From NCBI GenBank assembly GCA_001275005.1, contig JWZX01000459.1, forward strand, positions 1 to 20,163: a stretch of 20,163 nucleotides of DNA, in the 5' to 3' direction. The notes under the pieces are model-generated. The model ran no database searches. It was given only the letters and a program-made list of their open reading frames with translations, and had not been told where the DNA came from. Shown in pieces: positions 1 through 7,159 of the stretch (within the stretch, counting starts at the first letter, position 1; the number at the start of each line of letters is the position of its first letter). A program made the position numbers and the translations under genes. The stretch is from Chrysochromulina tobinii. Taxonomy: Eukaryota > Haptophyta > Prymnesiales > Chrysochromulinaceae.

Positions 1-309
1 GATCACGAGGATGACGAAGTAGGCGGCGCCCGGCGCGATCATGGCATACATCCACCAGTCGATGACTGCTGACGCAACATTGAGGACTCTCGGGTCAAGC
101 ATCACCGGCACATCCGTCATGTTGCCGCCCGTCATGTCGCTGTTCGTGAGGTCAACCATATTGGTGAGGATGCACATGGTCGCATCCTTGAACCCTTTTG
201 AGGCATCGAGCGCTGTTACCGCACAAGCGAGGATGACGCAGGCGCTGAGAAGGGTAAGGAACGACCAGCATGTGACGTTGAACTTCGAGGGCTTGCAGCA
301 AAGGATCAT
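1..309 (-). CDS. Membrane protein, N-terminal fragment (partial at window edge)
   Basis: The minus strand is open from ATG at 309 to base 1 (103 codons, no stop), so the gene continues beyond the left edge. The visible protein begins MILCCKPSK, then has a hydrophobic segment at about residues 14-36. A polar loop of about 50 residues follows with NMT and other potential N-glycosylation sites, NVT lying just before the first segment. A second hydrophobic stretch begins near residue 86 and reaches the edge. This is the usual pattern of a multi-pass membrane protein with an extracytoplasmic first loop. I do not recognise the family. The ATG was chosen because the hydrophobic segment follows it directly; an upstream exon is possible. 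Overlapping open frames on the plus strand look like shadows because they lack this organisation. Confidence 0.6.
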   Translation of the reverse strand, partial: MILCCKPSKFNVTCWSFLTLLSACVILACAVTALDASKGFKDATMCILTNMVDLTNSDMTGGNMTDVPVMLDPRVLNVASAVIDWWMYAMIAPGAAYFVILVI

Positions 310-376
310 TCGTGTGGACGATGCGGGCGGCCAATAGGGATGGCGGCCACCAACGAACGGCGGCTCAAAAAAACAC

Positions 377-398
377 GAGCAGACGTGCACGCCTGCTC
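377..398. repeat. 22-nt near-perfect palindrome upstream of the left-edge gene
   Basis: Arms 377-387 and 388-398 pair at 10 of 11 positions; the mismatch is 383 against 392. The centre is CGTGCACG. It lies about 70 bp upstream of the ATG at 309. A dimeric factor site or a 5' UTR hairpin is possible; function is inference. Confidence 0.4.
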
Positions 399-554
399 AT
401 TTTCCCGACGTGTCGCGTGTTCTAGGCATACCGCGTGTCCCGTGTGTCCCGTGTGTGCTCCCCCCTGTGTCTTTTTACCGGTCCCTATATGTGTTGCGCA
501 TGCGCCTAGCAGTCGCATGTACTGTACTTAACTCTGGACTCTGTGTTAAGACTC

Positions 555-574
555 TGTGCATGCGTACATGCACA
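555..574. repeat. 8-bp perfect inverted repeat, 4-nt loop
   Basis: TGTGCATG at 555-562 is the exact reverse complement of CATGCACA at 567-574, with loop CGTA. It lies 144-163 nt past the stop of the coiled-coil gene on the minus strand. Confidence 0.5.
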
Positions 575-608
575 CAGTCTATGCTGGTATAGGCAACATT
601 ACTGCAAA

Positions 609-625
609 TGCCTCCGCTGGAGGCA
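609..625 (-). terminator. Candidate 3'-UTR stem-loop of the coiled-coil gene
   Basis: TGCCTCC (609-615), loop GCT, and GGAGGCA (619-625) form a perfect 7-bp stem. It starts 93 nt past the stop codon at 718. The structure is seen directly; a role in 3'-end formation or mRNA stability is inference from similar stem-loops after other stops in this window. Confidence 0.35.
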
Positions 626-717
626 GGAACTGTGGCTACTGCTGGTATCGAGTGCGAAGGCCCCGCTGAGAGAACATCTTTGAGCTCAACGAATGGGGCA
701 ATGGGTCGTGTCACGTG

Positions 718-3700
718 TCAGAGACGTTGGCGTGTCGAGCCCGTTCCCTTGGTGCTCGGGCGTGTACTACTCTTGGCCTGAGCCTTGCCCTTGGGACTCT
801 TCGAGTTGCGCTTGGGACTTGCCAGCCGCGGTGCGGTGCGGTGCGGTGGCGGCCCTGCCACAATGGGTGAAGCCACCTTGGGCGATCCGGGCCGCGGCGA
901 TGCTGCGCGAGGGCGGCGGCCCCAACTCGATGAGGCCACGAACGGGGTGGACTTGACAGCTGGCTCGACTTTGGAGGACGAGCCGGCGGTCCCCTCGACA
1001 TGTGCGAGTACCGCCGCCCGCGCGGCCGCTGCCCCTGCCCCTGCCACCCTCGCATCAAAGGTGTCGTCGATGGTCGAGGCTATCCGGCTGTCAACCTTGG
1101 TAGCCACCCTGGCAGCCGCTTTCATGGCCGCGGGCTCGGTGGCGCTGCTGGCCGCGAGGACGCTGCTGGTGGCGCGGGGTGGCCACTGCATCGGCTGCGG
1201 GCGCCGCCATGGCGACGTCTCGGCGAGATCACTCGAGATCTTCGCGGCAGCGCTCTGCTGGCTCGGCAGGTCAAAACGGGAGGGAAAGGCAAGGGCGGCG
1301 GCGGTGGGGAATAGCGCGGGCGAGGGCACGGAGAACAATGGCGAGGGCGCGCTGGGCGGTGACGCCACCACCACCACCTCGATCGGTGCCGCCGGTTTGG
1401 GCCGATTCTTGCGCGGGGGTGGCGAGGGTGGGTTTGAGTAGTCGAGCAGGGGAAGCGGCAGCGGCTGCGAGGGCGGCGGTGCTCGTGCGTGCCGAGGGGA
1501 CGGCGGGCTCGGCGGCGCGAAGCTAATGAGGAGATGGCCATCCTCGCCCGCGACGGAGCACGTGGCACCCGCAGCGGCGTTGGCGACGGCCGTGGCGGCG
1601 GCGGCGACGTGCTCAACCCGGGCAAGCTGCTCGTGCAGCATCACATCCCGCTGGCGCTTCTCGCTTGCCTTCTGGCGAAGCAGGTCCACTTCCGCACGCA
1701 GCCTGCGCAGCTCGTCCTTGAGCGGCGCGGCGCGTGCACGCTCCTCAGACAGCGCCGCCTCGGTCTCGGACAGCGCCGCCTCCGAGGCATGCAGCGACGC
1801 CTCGAGGAACTGCGCCTTCCAGACCGCGGCGGCGCCGGGCGGACCGTTGGGCGGTGCCGCGGGAAGGTGCGACATTTTGGCGTCCGCGAGCTGCCGCTGC
1901 AGCTGGCGCTTCTCCTGCTCGTGGCTCTGCTTCGTCAACTCGAGCTCGGACTGCAGCTCCGAGACCTCGCGCGAGCTCGGCGACCTCGGCGGCGGAGATG
2001 GCGGCGGCAGCAGCAGCGGCGGCGGGCGCGGCAGCGCCTCCTTCTCAGCGAGCTCACGCAGCGCTCCGACTTGCTCGCGCAGCGCGCCGAGCTCACTGGG
2101 CGCAATCTCAAGCTCCAGGGCCGCCTTGCGCAGCTGCTGGCGCAGCGACTCGGTGCGTTTCAGGAGCGACTCGGTTTCGGTCGAGGGCCCTCGCCGATGC
2201 GCCTCGGCTGCGTCGAGAGCCCGCTTGTGCCTGCGCGCCTGCTCATCCGCGGCCAGCCGCGTCTTTTCGAGCGCGGCCTGGGCGTCCTGAAGGCGCGTGC
2301 CCAGGAGCAGCTGCTGCCGCGTCGCCTCGGCAGCATGTGCGGCCGCCGCGTCGGCACGCGCACGAGCCGAGGCGAGTAACCCCTCGGTCGCACGCAGCTC
2401 GAGCCCCACGGCCTCGAGCGCCGTGTTGAGCACCGCCTCGCCCGCCGCGCGCTCCGCGAGGAGAAAGGAACGCCCCTCGGCCACGGCTGCCTCCGCCACG
2501 GCTGCCTGCTGCCTCGCCACCGCCAGCGCCGTGCGCAACCCTCTAGCCTCCGCCAGAGCGGCCTCAACGGCTTCCGCTGTGGCCGCGGTCGTCGCCCCCA
2601 AAGAGACTTGCCGTTCGGCGGCTGCCTTTGCCGCGGCGGCACTCGCGCTCTCTTCTGATGCCCGCAGCGCGCGCACGGCGTCGGCGGCCGCCTGCTCGGC
2701 CACGGCAGCTCGTCTTTCGACCTCAACTCTCTGAGCGGCGGCTGCGCGCCCCCCCTCCTCGAGCTCCGCCGCCCTGGAGATCGCAACCTCGGCCTTGGAG
2801 ATCGCAACCTCGGCCTTTGAGGTCGCCATCTCGGCCGCGCGCTGTGCTGCGGCGCTGCGCGCCTTCTCCGCGCTCGCCTCCGCTTTGGCCTCCGCCGCCT
2901 GCGCCTCCGCCGCCTCGAGCGCAGCCAGCGCGTCAGCCAGCTGCCGGCGAGCCGCCAGCGCGTTGAGCGCGCTAGCTTGCGCGCTCTGCTCGGCCGCCAT
3001 CCGCAGTGCTGTCTCCGCCTCGGCGGCCGCCGCCGCATCGCGGGCCATCTGCATCGCGAGCGCCGCGGTCTCCTTTTGCTGCTCGAGCTGCTCCTCGACG
3101 CCGCGGCGCATTGCCGCCTCTCGTGCCTCCGCGGCCGCGGCCGCCGCCTCCGCCGCTGCGCTCGATTCGACGCGAGCAGCAGCCTCGGCAAAGCTGGCGG
3201 CGCGGGAAGCCATCTCGCTCGATCCCTCGCCCGACGCCAACCGCATCTGCTCAACGGCCGCCTGCTTGAACCGGGCGAGCTCCGCCTCCTTGTGCGCCAC
3301 CGCCTCGCGCGCCGCTGCCACCTCGGCCCGCGCGACACTCAGTGCGTCCGCGGCCGCCGTGGCCCGCCGCCGCTCCTCGGCCACGGCCTGGCCCGCCGCC
3401 GCCTGCGCCTCGGTGGCCCGTTTCCGACGCTCGCGCTCCTCGGCGTCGCGTTGTGCCGAGCGCTCCTCGAGCTGCTGCTGAAGGCGAGCCGCCTCGGCTT
3501 CAAGCTCCGCTGTCCTTGAGATCGCAACCTCGGCCGCTCGCTGTGCTGCGGCGCTGCGCGCCTTCTCCGCCTCTAGCTCCGTGCGTGCCTGCGCGGCCTG
3601 CGCCCGAGCCAGCGCTTGCCCATCCAGCTCGGCGGCCTCTGTGGCTGCGGCGATGGCTTGGCGTGCCTCCCCTGCCTGACGCTGCGCCGTCTCGAGCGCC

Positions 3701-5085
3701 TCACGTACTTGCTCGAGCTCTTCGGCCAGCTCCGCCGCCATCGTGCGCGCAGCGTCCGCCTCCGCCCTCGCTGCGTCCGCCTCTGCCCGCGCCTCTGCCC
3801 GCGCTTCTGCCTCTGACTCGTCGACCTCCCCGGCAGCCACCTCGTCGGACAGCCACCGCCTAGCCTCGGCAGCGCGCTCGGCGGCAGCGCGCTCGGCCAG
3901 CTCGGCAGCGCGCTCGGCGGCGCGCTCGGCGGCGGCGCGCTCGGCGGCCACGCGCTCCCCCATGCGCTCCGCCGTCTCCGCGGACGCCTCCACGCGTGCC
4001 CGTAGGACCGCGGCGGCCATCTCACGAGATTTCGCCTCCAATTCGGCGGCCGCGGCCTTCGCCTTCGCCTCCATCTCAGCGGCCGTGGCCTTCGCCTTCT
4101 CCTCAGCATGTAGGCGCGCGGCCTCGGCCACCTCGGCTCGAGTACGAACATCCGTCAGTAGCGCCTGGGCAGCCGCGAGCTGGGCGGAGGCGAGCTGTGC
4201 GGCGGCGAGCTGCGTCGCGGCTCGACTCCTCTCGTTCGCAAGAGCACGCTCGGCATCTCGGAGTGCATCCTCCGTCGCAAAGCGCGCGCGCACCGCCTCG
4301 TCGCGGGAGCCCTCCGCCGCCGCCTGTGCGATCGCCGCGCGCCGCGCCCGCTCCTCTGCGATCAGGGCGTCCGCATCGCGCGATGGAGGTGGCGGCGGCG
4401 GTGCGATGCCAAGCGCGTCGAAGAGCTCCTTCGCCTCCCCGACCCCCGCGACGATCGACCCGAGACCTATCGACCCGATTCGGGCGAATGGAGCGGTGGC
4501 GGCCGCGAGGCGTTCATCGCGCGCCACTGGGCCCGAGGACGACTCGCTGAAGCCGCCGACCATGAAGCCGTCGCCCTTGGTGCCGCCCAAGGACTTCGAC
4601 GCCTCGTGTGCACCTGGCGGTGGCGCTGTCGACGCGGTGGCGGCAGCCGCCAGAGCTGGTTCGCCCGGTGAGCGAGGGCTCGTGATAGAATCATAGTCCG
4701 ACTCGTCATCGTCCGGCAGCGACTCGTCGTCTTCGATCTCGGAGGGTGAGGAGCACGTCCCATGCTCTGAGGGCGCCGCTAGCAGGTCAAGTTGGTCAAG
4801 CGGCGTCAAAAGCAGCGCCGAGCGAGCCGGCGGCCGGTGCTGCGGTTTGCGGCTGATGTAAGTGGCATTCAGCTCGGCTGGCTTGGTGACCCACTTGTTA
4901 TGAGCGGCCATGAGCGAGGATTTCATCTGCGGCCGCTTGAGCGCATCCAGTTCCGAGCCCGAGAGGACGCCAAGCTTGGCCTGAAGCTCCCAGCTTTGCT
5001 GCTGCTGAAGTAACCTCAGCTGATCCATCTCGGCCATGAGCGCGAGGATCGTCGCGTCGTCTGGCGGTCGAGGTGGCGACGCCAT
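718..5085 (-). CDS. Giant Ala/Glu/Arg-rich coiled-coil protein with Ser-Pro-Lys tail
   Basis: One uninterrupted 1455-codon frame. The start is the ATG at 5085 (MASPPRPPDD); a GTG-led extension to 5235 was rejected. Residues 1 to about 235 are of mixed composition, with an acidic SPSEIEDDESLPDDDESD-type stretch and a run of prolines before residue 235. Residues about 235-1175 are almost continuous heptad-like A/E/R/Q sequence, predicting a very long coiled coil. From about 1180 to the end the chain is disordered, Pro/Ser-rich and basic, with several SPK/SPR motifs (ASPRPGSPKVASP, LASPKRNSKSPKG). Such motifs are common proline-directed kinase sites and also occur in microtubule- or DNA-binding tails. 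A cytoskeletal, basal-body or Golgi tether role is plausible, but no specific family is recognised. Internal 21-bp repeats and a 31-bp duplicate indicate growth by duplication. It is divergent from the CHORD gene across 240 bp. Confidence 0.75.
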   Translation of the reverse strand: MASPPRPPDDATILALMAEMDQLRLLQQQQSWELQAKLGVLSGSELDALKRPQMKSSLMAAHNKWVTKPAELNATYISRKPQHRPPARSALLLTPLDQLDLLAAPSEHGTCSSPSEIEDDESLPDDDESDYDSITSPRSPGEPALAAAATASTAPPPGAHEASKSLGGTKGDGFMVGGFSESSSGPVARDERLAAATAPFARIGSIGLGSIVAGVGEAKELFDALGIAPPPPPPSRDADALIAEERARRAAIAQAAAEGSRDEAVRARFATEDALRDAERALANERSRAATQLAAAQLASAQLAAAQALLTDVRTRAEVAEAARLHAEEKAKATAAEMEAKAKAAAAELEAKSREMAAAVLRARVEASAETAERMGERVAAERAAAERAAERAAELAERAAAERAAEARRWLSDEVAAGEVDESEAEARAEARAEADAARAEADAARTMAAELAEELEQVREALETAQRQAGEARQAIAAATEAAELDGQALARAQAAQARTELEAEKARSAAAQRAAEVAISRTAELEAEAARLQQQLEERSAQRDAEERERRKRATEAQAAAGQAVAEERRRATAAADALSVARAEVAAAREAVAHKEAELARFKQAAVEQMRLASGEGSSEMASRAASFAEAAARVESSAAAEAAAAAAEAREAAMRRGVEEQLEQQKETAALAMQMARDAAAAAEAETALRMAAEQSAQASALNALAARRQLADALAALEAAEAQAAEAKAEASAEKARSAAAQRAAEMATSKAEVAISKAEVAISRAAELEEGGRAAAAQRVEVERRAAVAEQAAADAVRALRASEESASAAAAKAAAERQVSLGATTAATAEAVEAALAEARGLRTALAVARQQAAVAEAAVAEGRSFLLAERAAGEAVLNTALEAVGLELRATEGLLASARARADAAAAHAAEATRQQLLLGTRLQDAQAALEKTRLAADEQARRHKRALDAAEAHRRGPSTETESLLKRTESLRQQLRKAALELEIAPSELGALREQVGALRELAEKEALPRPPPLLLPPPSPPPRSPSSREVSELQSELELTKQSHEQEKRQLQRQLADAKMSHLPAAPPNGPPGAAAVWKAQFLEASLHASEAALSETEAALSEERARAAPLKDELRRLRAEVDLLRQKASEKRQRDVMLHEQLARVEHVAAAATAVANAAAGATCSVAGEDGHLLISFAPPSPPSPRHARAPPPSQPLPLPLLDYSNPPSPPPRKNRPKPAAPIEVVVVASPPSAPSPLFSVPSPALFPTAAALAFPSRFDLPSQQSAAAKISSDLAETSPWRRPQPMQWPPRATSSVLAASSATEPAAMKAAARVATKVDSRIASTIDDTFDARVAGAGAAAARAAVLAHVEGTAGSSSKVEPAVKSTPFVASSSWGRRPRAASPRPGSPKVASPIVAGPPPHRTAPRLASPKRNSKSPKGKAQAKSSTRPSTKGTGSTRQRL
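2777..2839 (-). repeat. Three tandem 21-bp units inside the coiled coil
   Basis: Units 2777-2797, 2798-2818 and 2819-2839 are near-identical and each encodes one heptad (KAEVAIS-like). The first two differ at one base. A related unit occurs near 3518. Confidence 0.75.
2841..2871 (-). repeat. 31-bp direct repeat, copy A
   Basis: Identical over 31 bp to 3540-3570. The offset is 699 bp, exactly 233 codons, so both copies encode the same peptide, EKARSAAAQRA, in frame. This points to segmental duplication or gene conversion within the coiled-coil gene. Confidence 0.7.
3540..3570 (-). repeat. 31-bp direct repeat, copy B
   Basis: In-frame partner of 2841-2871. The similarity extends leftward through a shared GAGATCGCAACCTCGGCC segment near 3518. 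Confidence 0.7.
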
Positions 5086-5325
5086 CGCGCGCCCCTGCAG
5101 CCGACGACCAAAAGTGGACGGATCCGGCTTCGACGTGCCCAGGGAGACGCGTTCGTAGCAAATGGTTGGCTGACGTCTGCACAATTCATACAAGATTGGC
5201 AAACGAACTCTAGCCGCGCCAACTTTTGGGGCCACCGCAAGGCGTCGTATCGATCACCCGGGCGTCGATAACACGTGTAGTGAACGCACGCGTCGTCCAC
5301 GGCGTTGGCCATACCGTGTTGCGCC
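5086..5325. promoter_or_regulatory. Divergent promoter, coiled-coil gene / CHORD gene
   Basis: The two ATGs are 240 bp apart and head to head, so both promoters and 5' UTRs must lie here. An 8-bp palindrome ACACGTGT (5271-5278) with a CACGTG core is present, which matches E-box/G-box sites bound by bHLH or bZIP factors. No TATA box is evident. Shared regulation is inference. Confidence 0.5.
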
Positions 5326-6237
5326 ATGAAGGTCTTTCTCATCTACGATCAGGGTCCCGGGCCGAACCACAAGCTCGCGATCACGCTGCCCTCCAAGTGG
5401 CTCGACCAGTCTTCCGACAAGCTCAAGGAGCTCTTCGTCGAGAAGTACAATGCCAAGTTTCCGGACTCGCCGCTCGACGACGAAGAGCTCGTGCTGTCCA
5501 TCAAGGACGAGTCACCCTTCACCAACCGCACGGTCAAGTACCTGACCTCGAGCGACACTCCCGCCGCGTGCTTCACGGCTGGGATGGATGTGCGCCTGGT
5601 CACGCCACCCAAGGCGACTGCGTCCGGAACGACCGAATCGGGTAAGCTGCGCTGCAAGAATTTTGGGTGCCAGCGCGAGTTCACTGATGAAGAGAACGGC
5701 GAGGGCAGCTGTCGGCACCATGCGGAGCCGCCCGTTTTCCATGACACGCGCAAGTGGTGGGGCTGCTGCAGTGACATCAAAGTGCTGGAGTTCGACGAGC
5801 TGCTAGCCATCCCAGGATGCCAGGTGGGCAGGCATTCGAAAGAGCCTCCCGCCATCGAGGTCGCGCGCCAGCTGGCCATTGCCAAGGCGAACGCGGAGGC
5901 CCTCGAGCGCTTCGATCGCAACCAGACCGGCGTCAACGCCGATGGCTCGGCCGCGCCGCCCAAGCAGAATGTGGCGGCCGCGGCGGCCGCGCCGCCTCCG
6001 AAGCCCAAGGTAAAACCCAACCTGCCCGAGGGCTGGGCGCGCTGCAAGCACTACGGCTGCCAGGTGGACTACAAGATCGCCGAGAATGCGGAGGGCGTGT
6101 GCGTGTACCATTCGGAGGCGCCTCTCTTCCACGAAGGCGCCAAGAAATGGGTGTGCTGCGGGTGCACCAAGTACGACTTCGACGACTTCATCGCCATACC
6201 CGGATGCGCGCGCGGCAGGCACGAGCCAGTCGAGTGA
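5326..6237 (+). CDS. CHORD-domain protein (RAR1/CHORDC1-like HSP90 co-chaperone)
   Basis: 303 residues from the ATG at 5326; a TTG-led extension to 5305 was rejected. Two CHORD zinc domains are clear. CHORD-I has C110, C115, C129, H132, C147-C148, C165 and H170, matching the family spacing CX4CX13CX2HX14CCX16CX4H. CHORD-II has C240, C245, C259, H262, C277-C278, C294 and H299, with one residue fewer between the CC pair and the next Cys. Residues 1-97 form a separate module (starting MKVFLIYDQG) that looks like a small ubiquitin-like fold. An Ala/Pro linker (171-238) joins the CHORDs. It contains no cysteine, so the CCCH motif of plant RAR1 is absent. There is also no C-terminal CS domain as in animal CHORDC1. 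Family members bind HSP90 and SGT1 in chaperone complexes for client proteins; that role is inferred here. Confidence 0.93.
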   Translation: MKVFLIYDQGPGPNHKLAITLPSKWLDQSSDKLKELFVEKYNAKFPDSPLDDEELVLSIKDESPFTNRTVKYLTSSDTPAACFTAGMDVRLVTPPKATASGTTESGKLRCKNFGCQREFTDEENGEGSCRHHAEPPVFHDTRKWWGCCSDIKVLEFDELLAIPGCQVGRHSKEPPAIEVARQLAIAKANAEALERFDRNQTGVNADGSAAPPKQNVAAAAAAPPPKPKVKPNLPEGWARCKHYGCQVDYKIAENAEGVCVYHSEAPLFHEGAKKWVCCGCTKYDFDDFIAIPGCARGRHEPVE

Positions 6238-6326
6238 GCCGTGAGGGGTTCAGACTGTGGCGCAGCGCGACGACACAGAGAGGACACAGAGAGGATTATG
6301 CGGAAGTAGTACCTCGAGGCGACGAG

Positions 6327-6352
6327 GCCGTCCTGCAGGACTGCAGGACGGC
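6327..6352 (+). terminator. Perfect 12-bp stem-loop 90 nt past the CHORD stop
   Basis: GCCGTCCTGCAG (6327-6338) and CTGCAGGACGGC (6341-6352) are exact reverse complements separated by GA. It is the strongest stem in the non-coding DNA of the window. It starts 90 nt after the stop at 6237. A role in 3'-end processing or mRNA stability is inferred from position only. Confidence 0.45.
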
Positions 6353-7069
6353 ACTTAGTTTGGTTTATACGGGCCGCATCCGTAAAAAATCGATGGACGA
6401 TGCTCAAACGCGGGGGTGTAGCGGGCCGACCGGTGAGTACTATCTACTATGATTCCCCGTTTTATAGTCGTTGCCTAAGCCGTAGATCTGTGTACCGCAC
6501 GCAGTGCGTCGACCCCAGCACCGCCAACGTTCGAGCGGACCTAGGTCCTTAGAGGTTAGACCGCAAGGCGTAGTACGCCGCCCGACCGGGGACCCATGCG
6601 GGGACCGTAAGCTATTAACGAAAATCCGGACCGCCGAGCCACCCGCGGCGCGCGACTAGAAGATGTGTAGATCGGACAGATGTGACCGCGGGCGGGCTTG
6701 GGCGGCGGTCTAGTACGCGGCGGCGGCGACGGTCCCGCAGGCTTCTCTGATCTCTCGCGGCGGACGGCGCGGTGCCGCCCCCGCCCGCACGGCAACGGGC
6801 TAACCGGGGGAACCGAACGCCTCGTGGGCCGATGGCGACGCGCGGTCGGCCCGGGGACCGGTCGCGGAGCGACGGAAAAGTAAAGGCTAAAGCGAAGCGG
6901 TCGCTAAACTTTGACATCTGAGTAATACTCCCTGTTAATTCTGTAAATGCCAAGCCGCACAGAAGCCGCACAGAACACACGCCGCACCCCAGCCGCTAAA
7001 TACGCAAACTGAACCACTAATCGAGCCAAGGACACTTCGCCCCTTGTTTCCTTCAGCGCACACACACAA

Positions 7070-7090
7070 TCATGTGGCGAGCCCACATGA
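7070..7090 (-). terminator. 8-bp stem-loop 70 nt past the WW-sulfotransferase stop
   Basis: TCATGTGG (7070-7077) and CCACATGA (7083-7090) pair perfectly around the 5-nt loop CGAGC. The nearer arm ends 70 nt past the stop codon at 7160 on the minus strand. Confidence 0.4.
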
Positions 7091-7159
7091 GAATGTGAAT
7101 GAGTGAACAAACGGAGAATACCGAGAATGTGTGGCGGCGCGGTGGATGGATGCCGTCAG

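Larger units (their letters stand above)
310..717. other. Intergenic region between two minus-strand genes
   Basis: This 408-bp gap should hold the 3' UTR of the coiled-coil gene (right part) and the promoter and 5' UTR of the left-edge gene (left part). I see no gene in it. It contains four notable elements: a 22-nt near-palindrome (377-398), about three copies of a 9-bp CGTGTGTCC-like unit (about 430-458), an 8-bp perfect hairpin (555-574), and a 7-bp hairpin with a 3-nt loop (609-625). A 9-mer GACTCTGTG is repeated at 537-545 and 550-558. Confidence 0.5.
6238..7159. other. Long convergent intergenic region
   Basis: This 922-bp gap lies between the tail ends of the CHORD gene and the WW-sulfotransferase gene. 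Short ORFs in it have no recognisable domain and I call no gene. Near the left end is a perfect 12-bp hairpin (6327-6352), near the right end an 8-bp hairpin (7070-7090). The middle (about 6440-6900) is a GC-rich block with a 7-bp inverted repeat (6826-6832 with 6846-6852) and recurring GGGGACC words. From about 6880 to 7130 the sequence is more AT-rich. No transposase, LTR, tRNA or rRNA signature is seen. Confidence 0.5.

Noticed and set aside
430-458. 9-bp tandem units as a CRISPR-like array
   Set aside because: Units are short, adjacent and have no spacers; there are no cas genes and the genome is eukaryotic.
1489-4696. Long plus-strand ORFs opposite the coiled-coil gene (for example 1489-2379 and 3743-4696)
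   Set aside because: They are mirror frames of a GC-rich, Ala/Arg/Glu-biased gene. Their Ser/Ala or Arg-rich translations have no domains, while the minus frame is open for 1455 codons with heptad periodicity.
5086-5235. GTG-led extension of the coiled-coil gene
   Set aside because: Non-ATG start in a eukaryote; an ATG exists at 5085 and the extension overlaps the divergent promoter. The TTG/GTG extensions at 5305, 9043, 9067 and 11403 were rejected for the same reason.
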